A stretch of 35,338 nt of DNA. Source: a virus. Location of the stretch: the IMG/VR virus record IMGVR_UViG_3300032282_000045, positions 1 to 35,338 of that record. One strand, written 5' to 3'. Position numbers and translations under genes: made by a program. The notes beneath the pieces are model-generated. The model worked only from the letters and a program-made list of their open reading frames with translations, was not told where the DNA came from and ran no database searches. Each line of letters starts with the position of its first letter. Position 1 is the first letter of the stretch. Shown here piece by piece: positions 1 to 12,000 of this stretch.

Positions 1-40
1 GCACATCGCAAAACTCTGGGTTTATTCTTTGAGCAGGGGA

Positions 41-3000
41 TCATTGGCCCCGTCTGACCTCTTCGTTGTACGCCTTCATTAGGGCATCACGCTTTTCCTT
101 TTTAGCTTTGATGTCCTTCTCAGGAGCTTCCTTCTTGGCCAGCGCACGAATTTCTCTGTTCATCTTGGACACTTCATTTTCAACATAGTTAGCGCGGTTA
201 ATAAGCCTTACTGTCGCTTCTTTGTTTTCCTTGCGATAGTCATTCACATCACCCTTACGCTCTTTGATCCGTTTGATGGCACCCTCATGCTCAGCCATAG
301 CCTTGACGTTCTTGTAGAAGCTGTCAGCAATAGCAGAGGAAGAGCCGGTTTCTCCATACAGCTTGCCGGCTATTGGGATTTGATAAGGTTCAATCTTATC
401 TTCCGTACCAAGCTTGCCAACAAAACGCACAGCTTTTGTAATTTCACGGCCAACACCACCAGCATACTCGCGCGCGATGTAATCCAGCTGGTCAGCCGTG
501 GGGCTTACATAACCAATGCCATCCTCACCGCCACCAGTGATGTAGTTCAGGCCGTAAGCCAGAGCTTTACTCAGCTTAGTGGCTGTATCTCGGCTGCGCT
601 CCCAACCTGGAGTAGGAGTAGTTTCGCGGTTCTCGCGTGAGATTGGACGGCCAAACGCATCCTTATTAACATACAACGACACGATAGGATCGGCAATCGT
701 AGGTGTAAAGAAGTTAGCTGGGCTACCAGCACCCAAAGGATTGAACATATCAAACACTTGGCCAATAATGCTTGTCATTGTCTTGGTCAGACTGCGGCGG
801 CCCTTCATGCCACCATTGTTGATCAACACATATTCAGTCAACTCACGGCCAATGTTGGGGAACAAGTTCCAGCCCAAAGGCATAGGCACGATCAAGTACT
901 TACCGCCGCCAGTTGGGATGATGATGTTCTTTTCTTTGAGGAAGTCTGGTGGTTCATCTCCGTCAAACCCAGCCATGGCCAACACAGCGGCCTGAATTGC
1001 ACCAAGCAACATACCGCCAGCAATAATCTTCTTGCCAACGCCAGTCATTGTGATTTTGCCGTCTTTGTCTTGGAACATGACTTCCATCATGCGAGCTGTA
1101 CCTTGGACGCGAGCATTGAAGAACGCAAACAAAGCATTTGCATTGGCTGTCATCTGACCTTTACGATTAAAGTTAACAGTCAGGTTCTTGGCCAAAGCGG
1201 CGGCACGTTGTGGGCTCATGCCTTTTTCTAAGCCAGCCTTGAATGCTGACAGACGCACGGCATTTTCCATGGTGTCGTTGTAGTCAGATAACCAGTTCAT
1301 GGTTACATCAACAGCTTTACGCACGTTGCCGTGATCAAGTCTTTCTAATTCACGCTGAACCAATGTCTCTTTATCCTTGGCACGGCTGAACTGTTCACCA
1401 TATCCAGTAGTACCACCGATCTCTCTAAATTGCTTCCACAAGTCAATCCACATCTGTTGTTCAGGTGAACTAACCTTGTTGTTACGCAAGTCGGTATAGA
1501 TTGCTCGCATCGCTGGCATTGAACCCGACAAGACTTGTAACTTGCGGTCTGCAATCTCAGTACTAGACAAGTTGATCGTGCCACCAACAACGTCACGCGC
1601 AAAGTTCCATGCACCAAACACAGGGTTGTACTGGGTGTTCATGGCCGCAATCAGGCGAGTCACTTCAGCAACCGTGCTCAAAGCATCGCTCAGTTGGTTA
1701 GCATCCATGTTCTTCAAAGCTTCAGCCATACGCAAAGCGCTTGGATTACCAGCGTTAAAGAACACATATCGGTCTTTGCCATTGATACGCACAGGGAAGA
1801 CGTTAGGAGAGTTACGCAACGCTGGGTTAACTCTGTAACGGATCAAGCCCGTAGTCTCGTCAATCATCGCAGTGCGAGGCTCTGCAAAGATGGCGTTAGC
1901 TTGCTCAATGGTCAGGCCAAAGCCTTCCATCTCTTCTTTAAGCTTTTTCTTGTTGCGGATAGCGTCAGGGTTAACAACCTTCCAGAAGTTTGGATTGGGG
2001 TTCTGGATGGCCAAAGCGTACAGAGCACGGCCAACCTTGGCCTTCTCGCCACGGATGATTGCCGCCTCACGCTGGAGAGCAACGTTATTAACAATGTCAA
2101 CCACAGTCTTATATGAGCCTGCTGCCAACTTGCTGAATGATCCACGCACACCAAAGCCTTGGCCAAGGCCGGAGCTTGGGTTGACGTAGTCCAGCTCATC
2201 TGGGTCACGCTTCAAAGGCACATAGCCGGGAAGCTTGTCTCTCCAAGCCTGAATAGTCTCAGGAGTCTCAAGGCCGTAGTCAACTAACAGATCTTGAGTG
2301 CCCTCAACCCATCCATCAATGGTCTTGGCCAGCTCTTCAAACTGCTTTTTCTTCTCTGGGTATTTATTCAGATCATCAAAGAATTCTTTGATTTCGTCAT
2401 CAAACATACCGGAGCCGCCGTCTGGAATGCTGGGGTTACGATCTGCAATCAGTTTGTTCCGAACACCAGCATGACGGGCGTGGAGGTAGGCTTCAAACTC
2501 ACCCATGGAAACGCCCATCTCATCCATCTTCTTGATGAACGGACGCATTTCATTTTTGATAAAGTCCTCAGTCTTCGTGGACTTAGAGCTGTGGAACAGA
2601 GTTTCCTGCAAAGATGGATCGTGCTCATCTTGCAATGAGTCAATCTGGTTTTCAATCTGTTTGACCACCATCCGCATATCGGTGTGCTTGTCAACCACGC
2701 GATACTGGAAGTCTCTCAGCGTAGACTCAGGTGCGGCATCCCATGTGGCCAAAGAGCCAGGACCGCCCTTGTAGTTCAAGACCATGTTCCTCAAAGGCAT
2801 GGTCATTTGGCTAACGTAGTTTGCAAGTACGTTATGACGAATGCGCTCACCCCTAGCGTTCATAAGATCGTTAAACACTTTGTGAACAACGCGCTTATTG
2901 TCAAAGCCAAAGATGTACTTTAGGCCTTCAAACAAACGCCTTGCCATCAAGACAAACTTATCCCAACCAGTGCCCAGCTTGCGAGCCATCAAAGGCTCAG

Positions 3001-6000
3001 CGTTAACCGCCCAGTACTCTGATGGGTTTACATACTGGTAGTAGTCCATGCTCGGCATGGCCTTAATCATGGCGTCATAAGCTTCCTGACTTGGGGATGC
3101 GTGGAAGTTCAGGACTGCCTCAAAGAATTCCTTACCTTTTGTGGTCTTCTCAGCTTTAATGGCCGCGCTGACGTTCTTTCTCCAGTCCTCAACCAAGGCA
3201 GTGATTGCCTCAAGAGACATCATTTGCTCAAGAGAGTGGGTGATCTCATGGCGAATTGTTTCTGGATTTGAGGTTCCTGTAGTGCCCTTGTACAAACGCA
3301 CAATACGGGGCAGTGCAAAGAATTCTCCAGCAGCCATACTGTTCTGTGGTTGCTGTTTGACAGAGAACCGCAAGCCTTCCAAAACCTCTGGGAATTTTTT
3401 GTACAGGCGGTCAATGACGTCATACACATCATCAGTAATAACTCCAGCATCCCACGCTTTGGTAGCATCAGTGAAGAAGTTACCAGCTGTTGTACGCTTT
3501 GGCTTGGTGTCCTTAATAGCGTCCTTCAGATCTTTGGCAATCTCATCAATCTCATTGATCATCTGTTGCTCAGTCAGGCCAGCCTGACCCTTGGCAAACT
3601 TCTCAGTGATATAAGCCCGCTTCTGACGCAGTCTTGCGTACTCTTCAATCATTGCATCACGGTCTGTGTATGCGTTAATAGAAGTCTCAAGGCCGGGGCT
3701 AAAGAGGAAGTTCTCTTTTGAGCCGTAAGTAACGTTTTTACCCAACACCATGTTGCCAATCTGGATCACTTCTTGAGCGGCCACCACCGGTTGTGTGGTG
3801 TTCTTGTCGTAGAAATAAGAGTGGCGTGTTGGGTCTACACCGATCTGCACCCACTGAGGATCATTGAAAGCCTCTTGTGCTTCCTCAAATGCCTTCTCAG
3901 GGGTAGTCTCAACGTACTTACCTTCGATAGTCTGCAAAGCATCCTTGGCCGCACCGCCTGCGATCTTTAAGGCGCTACGCTCGTTTCCAAGGCCAAATGT
4001 GACATCACGCACCTTGGCCACGTTGGAGTAGCCAATAACCTTACCTGGGCCCGATTTGGTGCCTTTGCTGTGGATGCTAACAACATACACACCCTTGCGG
4101 TTAAACGCAGGGATGTCTAGACGCAGGCCAATCTCAACACCGGGCATGATCTCAGGGTCAATCTTCTCGCGCTTGACCTTGTCCAAAGCATCATAGACTT
4201 GCTCTTCTGTCGCTGGCGCTAGTGGTTTCTCAAGAGGCTTGATGGGCTTGTAGAAGTTAACCAGCGCATCGTATTCCTCTTTGGTCATCTCACCGGCCTG
4301 AACCAGTTGGGCGGCCATGGTCAACTCAGGCGAGCGTCCGGGAGGAAGCTTAGCAACATTGGCCAAAGGAGCAACAAACGGCTCTTTAGGCGCAAGCATT
4401 TCACGAGCTTTGTCTTTGTTGTTGAACGCAATCAAAGGCTCTTGACGCTCTTGCATCAGGTACTTGATAGCCTTATCTGACTTCATCTCATCATAGACAG
4501 TCGCATTCATCAGCGAACCAGTCTTGTAGAAGTCGCCTGTGAACTCTGTTAAACCCCTGTCTAAGAAGTAAGTACCGCCCTGACGCTTGGAGCTCGATGT
4601 CGTGTAAGTGAAGCGGCCGTTGCCATCGCTACGAATCTTCAGAGCACCATCGGTTGTGGAGATCATCGCGCCACGACCAAACTCCCTAAAGAACTGGTCA
4701 ATCTCAGCCATGCTCTTGAATCTGACTGGAGCGTTCTTCTGCTCTTTCTCAAAGTCAAATGTGCGTGGCATCAAGATACCTTGGCCAGTCGTGCCATCGT
4801 CCTTTGTGTAGGAGATGATCTGACCCATGTTGTTAACTTCAGCAAAGCCAGCCAAGATGTTGCCAGTCACCATCCATCGCTTCTCACGGCGAACAGTAGC
4901 TCCCTTGTCGAACAGATCGAGCATGGGCATCCACTCGCCCTGCATAGTGTCTGGGTTCAACCAGTTAACATCGCGTCTTTCAGAGATCTCATAGACGCCA
5001 CCGATCTGAGAGAAGCTCAGAGAAGTAGACTTGTCTTCGCCATCAGCCAATGCAATAGTCATCTTCCAGTCAGAGCCGGCCACAGGGTTCTTAGTCCTAC
5101 CCTTGTTCTGCAAGTCAGTCACGACACCATTGAACAATGCACCCTTCTTGTTCTTCACCTGAACAGGTGAACCAACTGGGTAGTTGTCTAGGATTGTCTT
5201 GACTTGTAAATACTGGCTGTTAAGTTGGTTGCGGATTGTTTCAACCTTGGCATTGTCTGCCCCAGCGGCCACAGCGTCAGCAACCTTCTCAGTGCCGTAT
5301 GCCTTGTACTTGTCAAAGATCTTCTGGAACAAATCCTTGGACAGCTGAGACGCTGTCATGCCGGCTTTGTCTAAACGTTCTTTGACTTGCTCTTGGACTT
5401 CTTGCTTAGAGTAAGGCTTGACCCTACGCTTAACGTCCACGCGCTCCATGAATGCTGGCTGTGCGAACACAGACGGGTCATCCTTGGCCTCAGTAATGGG
5501 CTTGGAGCTCAGTGTAATGGCGTCTAAGTCTTCAGCCTTGGCTTCCAACTTGTTGGAGCCCATGCTGTCTTCACGTTCAATCAGGTCGTTATAGCGGTCA
5601 ACAATATCCTTGTACACCTCTTCCTGCACTTTGATCGGCAGGATTGGAATGTAGCCAGACACTTTGCGGATGTCTTCTTCATCAGCTTCGGACGGGTCTT
5701 CCATGATGTCAATCACTGCTTTACCACCCAGCTGTTCATAGACCTCTGGGTTATCACGCAAGTACTCTTGCATTACTTGGCCGCCGTAGTCGTTCATGAA
5801 GTCAACAGCACCTTCAGCTGTCACCGCAGACTTACGGGAAGCTGTGGTGTTAGCGTTCAGGGATGCCATCTTCTTAAGCAAGTTGGCAGCAGGGCGCATC
5901 TCAGCAGGGATGTCAGCCATCATCTGTGAGTACGCTGGCGGGATAACCTGGCCTGTGCGGTGTACACGGCCAAGCATCTGCATATGGGTGTCAATGTTCT

Positions 6001-9000
6001 TCTCAGCCTGAACAATGATCATGTGACGCTTGCGCTGGTCAATGAACTTCTTGTTGGCGTGTAAAGACAAACCAGTAGATCCGGCTTGGTTCAAGATCAA
6101 CACATCAACTGAGCCGTTGTTAAAGCCTTTAACAGCTTTAATGCGGTCAGATGTCTTGGAGCTTCTGGACGCCAGCAAAGGCTTACCAGTTGAGTAGTTC
6201 AGGGTTACTGTACGGCCAGTGATCTCATCGGTCTTAAATCCAGCCTTACGCAACTCATTGTGCATATAGTCAATTGGAGAGATAGGAGCCGAGCCAAAGC
6301 CGGCATTCTCTACAAAGTCACGAATAGAAGCGTACTGATCAACCAATTCTGGACCCAGATCTTCGTCAGTCAGGCGGTACTCTTCTACTGTTCCATCAGG
6401 TTTCTTAATCTTAATAACACGTTGCTTTTCCAAATAACGCAGATACAAGTCGCTGAACGACAGGTTCATTGGATCACCAACGTTGATACCCATCTCGTCA
6501 GCGTAACTCTGCAAGAATGAGCCCATGGTATTGGAGACAGTCATCACAACCTTCTCACCAGCCTTCAGGCGCTCGATGGCGTGGTTGACAGAGTCTTGTG
6601 CCTTCAATGACAACAGCATCTGGTCAATCAAGTTGTGCATGATCGAGCCAAAGTTTGCACTCTGGATCTGCGTCTTTTCGCCAGCCACACTGACCTTGCC
6701 GCCCTTGCGGTCCAAGTCCTTCTGCATATCCTTGACAACAACCTCTTTAGCGCGTGAGAACTTCAGGATTTCACGCATGGACTCAGCCATGTTCTCGGCT
6801 GTTTGCTTGTCTACTTTGGTCAGCTGAGTGTCGTATGACACCCCTGCAAAGGTACGCTCACGGCGAATGTACTGGCCAGCCTTGGTCAGCATATTGGCCA
6901 CAGTCTGCTGCATTGGGATGCCGCCTGACTTGATGGCTTCTGCCAATTCAGAAATGCTCTTGACGGCCAGCTTCATATCTGTGCTTGAGTACAGGTCCAT
7001 GACGTCTGGACGCTTGGCGTATGTGGCAGATGAGAAGAAAGTACCTCCGGCATTCTTCACCAGATTGCGGATAAATCCTGCGCGGCCTTGGATTTCCTGT
7101 TGTTCTTCACCACTCTTACGTCCACCACCAGATCCACCAGCGTTATGGCTCTCGTCAAAGATCATGTAGTTACCAGCACCGAAGTGCCTTACGAACTTCT
7201 GACGCTCAACTTCCTTACCCTTTTTACTCTGCATTTGATGGTAAGTTGTGAAGATAACCTTGTAGTGGCCAAGATCGTTACTGACCATCATTTCCTTCAT
7301 CAACTTAGCCACTTTTTGAACATCAGATGCTGGCGCGCGTAATGTCAGCTCAGTGGTAACAGTCTCACCCTTAACATTGCGAGACAGCTCATAAGGAACT
7401 TTCTCGGTTGCGTTGGTCATCAAGATCTTAGGTCTGGCTGTATCGAGCCCCAGCTCTTGCGTCATGCCAATATCATCCAAGTCTCGGATCATGTCAGCGA
7501 AAAGGTTAGGACGCTCAGTCAGGAAGATCGGGGTCTTGCCGTTAATCAAGGCGTACTTGATCATGGCGGCTACTACACGGCCTTTACCTACACCAGTCTG
7601 GTCGCCAATGATGAAACCTTTGCCAGTTTCAGCATTGCGAATGGCCATGGCCAAAGCATCTACTTGCTCAGCTGAGAAGCTATCACGCAGATCGTCAACG
7701 TCCATCTCTAGTGATTCAGCTACATAATCATCAATGTCACCAACTTCACTCTTGATCTTGTCAAGGGATTCTTTAATCGACTGATACATCGCACGGGGAG
7801 CCAATGTTCCCACTGCGTTAGCTTTAGACTCTGGCTCGTATGTAGCTTGGCCAGCAGTCTCTTGTTCTTGGTCAGCGCGTTTCTCTAGACTAGATCCGAG
7901 ACGCTCACCTGAGACGAGGCCAACTCCACCCACTCCGCTAGGCTGACGCTCTCCAGCGCCTCCTTTGCCGGCTGGCTTTCCTCCCTCACCCTTGCCGGAA
8001 ACTGGTTTTTCCTCTGGGCCACGTTTAGATTCGTCAGTAGGTCTAGGTTTCCCGTCACCAGTGACTCCCCCACTTGGTTCGCGTTGTCCACCTCCGGAAG
8101 TCCCAGCTTCCGACACGCTTGGTTTGCCGCCTCCAGAGGGTCTTCCTCCTTCAGTGCCAGCCACATCACTCGGTCTGCCAGCGCGTTCACCCAGTCCCGG
8201 CGCAGTAGGTCGCCCTTGGGCACCTTTACCGCTGTCAACTCCGGCGGCGCTACCATCTCCTGTGGATACCATGCGATCATTTAGTTTCTCCTTCAATTGT
8301 TCGTAAGATGTGATCAACTGAGGCAGATCAGCTGCCGGTAAATCACGCTTAGATTTGCCTACGCCATCAATGACAATGACGTCTACAGGGTACGTTGTGC
8401 CCTGCTTTGCATACATATTGCCGCCAGCTGTGAAGTGGTCAACAACGTTGTATTTGTTGTAGAGGTTGTAGTAGAACTCACGTTTAGCCTTACCGCGATA
8501 ACCCTCACGGCGGCCTTCCTCTGTATTAGCCTGTACACCACCCAAGATCAAGACAGCTTTGCCGTCATCTTTCATACCCTCAAGGGAGTGCATTGCAATA
8601 GCGTGGTCGATGTCGCTGATGTTGCCAGCCTTACCAAAAGGCGGGTTCTCAATCACAACGTCAAAGTCAGCACCCTTTACATTAGAGTCAAGCGCGTTCT
8701 CGTTGCCAATCTCAGAGCCTTCCAAGATACGGCTAAGCATCTCAAAGCGGTCTGCGTTCAGCTCATTGGCAATGATGTTGTCTTCGGACGCACCAATCAA
8801 CAGCATCCCGTTACCAGCTGTAGGCTCGTACACGACTGTGCTGTTATCAATACCGGCCAGCTCAGAGGCAATGAAAGCCAATGGTGCAGGGGTAGAGTAG
8901 GCTTGCTCAGCTACGCTTGTAGAACTGCGGCTACTGAGGTTTGGCTGGCGGTCATAGAGGTCTACCAACTGGTCAAAGATCTGTGCGCTTGTTAGCTCAT

Positions 9001-12000
9001 CTTTACGGCCTGCATCAACGATACTGCGAGCGGCCATGACTACACCAGACTCGATAGCCTCATCAGCCATCTTAGATTCGCGGGTGCCTGGCTTAATGTC
9101 TTGGCCAGTCATCTCGGAAATCATCTTGCGAGCTTGCGTGATGTCTCGGAAGTCACCATTGTTAAGGAAGAAATCAGAGATGTTCAGAGCAACCTCAAAC
9201 CTGTCGGACGCTCTGTTAATGTCCATGCCACCGGCTTCTTCGGGAGCCTCTTCTACAGCTTCCTCTGCTACAGCTTCTTCAGCAATATCTTCAATCTCTT
9301 CCATCGACTCAATGGCAATAACTTCCTTCTTGGAGCTCGCGCCTTGGTCTTGGTACTTGCCGGCCATACCGATGTAAGCACCTTGGAGCTGGTCGATATT
9401 GATCTCATCAGCAAAGTCATGTCCCAGCTTTGTGCGGATCAAGTCCATCACATAACGGGCGGCTTCTTTGAACTTGTAGTAACCCTTGCGGAATGCCGCA
9501 TCCATCAATGTGGTCAGGATAGGCATGAGCTTTTGCTCATCCTCTGGCATCATGTTCAAGCGTGTGCCTTTTGTGATCAGCATAGACAGATCACCCAAGG
9601 CTTGCTCAATGTCCTGATCTGCCTGTTCTATCTTGGCCTTATCAATGTTCTGAGCCTCAAGCGCTTTTTGCTTGTCAGCTATAGCCTTTTCACGCTCTTT
9701 GTTTGTGATGGCGTTGGCTTTGTCTACAGCGGCCTGAAGGATACGGGCATCCTCAGAACCAGAAGCGCGTTGCTCGTCTGTTAACTTCTGGTTAAGTTTG
9801 TACAGCTCCGACACAAAACGCTTACCCATACGGGTGAATTGAGGCTTCTTGTTGGGGGTGTAAATAATCCCCTGACCTTTCATCCACCCTTCAGCTCGGG
9901 GGTCAGTCTTGTTACCCTTTTTGAGCTTGTCAATAGTCTCCATCGCTGTGGCAAGCGAAGGCATTGGCGAGTAAATGCCAATCTTGTTCTTCTTCATGTG
10001 CTGATTGATCTCGTCCAACAGCTCATTTCTAGCTTTACTTCTTTCATCAGACTCAGCAAACTCTTTTGCTAAACGCTCTTTATCTGCGGCAGCTTCTGCG
10101 TCTTTACGCTTCTTGCGCTCTTCAGGAGTCAAGCTTTTTTCAGCCTTGGCTTTCTCTTTGGCAATCTCAAGAGGGCGGTCAGCTGTGTTGCTACGCACTA
10201 CGCGCTCAACAAAGTCTTTGAACTCTTTAGTGCCGGGTTTGCCGTCAAAGCGAACACCCAACGCTGAACGGAAACCAGTATCGCTGGCACCGGGGCCATA
10301 CATACTGAACTGCCATTCATTATCATAATCAAGCCAACGGTCCACATTGACATTGATCTCACCATAGCCAAAGTCAAAGCTATAGTCGTAATCAATAGGC
10401 TCTTTGCTGACGTTTTCTATTTTTCTAGATCCACCATCGCCGGTGTTTTGGTCAATTAGTTGGACATTGTTTTTACCAACACTAATTGCAATTTTAGGTT
10501 CTGGATCACCCTTCTCATAAACCAAGTCACCAATCTTGATGCCTTTACTGTTAGCTACCTCTTCAACTGGGTGTCGATAATTAGGGTTCTGTAATTCTTT
10601 TTCAACATCAGCTTCAGGGTTAGCCGCTTTAATCTTTTTGTAGATCTCAATGGCCTTTTTATCCAGCTCATCAGGTACAAATGGTTTGCCCCGTAACGCT
10701 TCTCCGGTCTTGGAGATATTAACTGTGGTAGATGGAGCTGTTATCTCAGCATCACGCTCTAGTCGGCTTCTGGCCTCTTCAACCATCCTCTTCGCGGATG
10801 TGTCAAAGTCACCAAACTCCATGTCATTTTCAACATCCTGATTGATCATCTTGAGCGCTTGCTCATAAGTCAATGGCTTTTGTTTTCTGTTTTCGCGGCT
10901 CTGGTTCTCCAGTACCAAGAACTCTTGGACTTTAGGATTGACAGCTGGCGCGGCAGGCGTAACGGGTGCGGCTGGAGTAACAACTGGTTTGGGAGCAACC
11001 TTGGGCTTATTGGCTTCAAGGAACTTATCAACGACTTCGTCTACCTGATCCATGCTCATGGACTTACGAGCTGGCATTGGCTCACCGCGCTGCATAGCTT
11101 CAAGAATATCCATGCCTTGAGAGTTCTTGTATGCTTCTTCGGCCTGCTTAATAGTGTCCATCAGACGCTGGCCCAGAGGTGTCGTGTTCTTACCTTGGAT
11201 AAGACCGTTCTCTGTCATCCATGTACGGGTTGCCTCTGGCAGTTTATCGGCAACACCTTGCCATCCATCAACGATGGCGTTGGCGATCTCAGGCGTACTT
11301 GGGCGCGTCTTGGCCGCTGGAGCTTCTGGCAGGGTTTCTTCAACTAACGCAGTAGATGGGGGTTGCTCTGTCGGAGCTTCAGCTACAGCAGGCTCTAAGG
11401 GTTTACCCACATTAACAGTGTTAATGTCAGCTTGGGTTGCGCCAAGTGCTTCATCAAGCATAGCTTGCAAATCTTGGGCTGGCGCTTCTTCGTCAATAGG
11501 TGCGGCAGGAGCTACCTCTTGGACAGGTTTTAAACTAGCTATGCCAGCTTCTGGAGCGGCAGGAGATACGGGTGCTACAGGGGTAGCTCCCTCGGCTGTA
11601 GCTGGTGGTTCTTGTGGATATATTGTCTTAAGAAGATCATCAAGCTCAGACATCTTTGCCTGAAGTTCTTGACGCTGTACATCCTGCTTTTCTTTTGTCC
11701 TGATGGCTTTATCTGCACCATAGACACGGCCAGCAGTAGTAGCCGCACCACCACCAATAGCACCAGCCGCTTCAGCTGCGGCGGCATTAAGGATTTTCTT
11801 AGCGTTTTCTTCAGTGAAATACTTATCAATCTCACCTTCACCAAAAGCGCCGGCAAGTTGAGTAGCTTCTTGAGCTCCACCAGTAATAAACTCTTCACCC
11901 ATGCCTTTGGGTATTTCTTTAATGCCGGCTTTGAGTGCTTGCTTACGAGTTTCGCCTTTGACAACTTCACCCAATCCACGTTTGGCCAATGTAGCGGCTG

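Noticed and set aside
1-40. Possible start of the next downstream gene (ATG at position 6 on the minus strand)
   Set aside because: Only two codons are inside the window and no strong ribosome binding site is visible, so it cannot be supported.
7885-8280. 131-aa frame on the minus strand inside the giant gene
   Set aside because: It is a shadow frame of the same low-complexity linker; all motifs belong to the main frame, which is unbroken.
7965-8306. 113-aa Pro-rich open frame on the plus strand
   Set aside because: It mirrors the Gly/Pro-rich linker of the giant protein; its composition is explained by the opposite strand and it lacks coupling or a ribosome site.
9101-9784. 227-aa plus-strand open frame within the giant gene
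   Set aside because: No motif, no ribosome site, and antisense to conserved-looking charged helices; long antisense frames are expected under this codon use.
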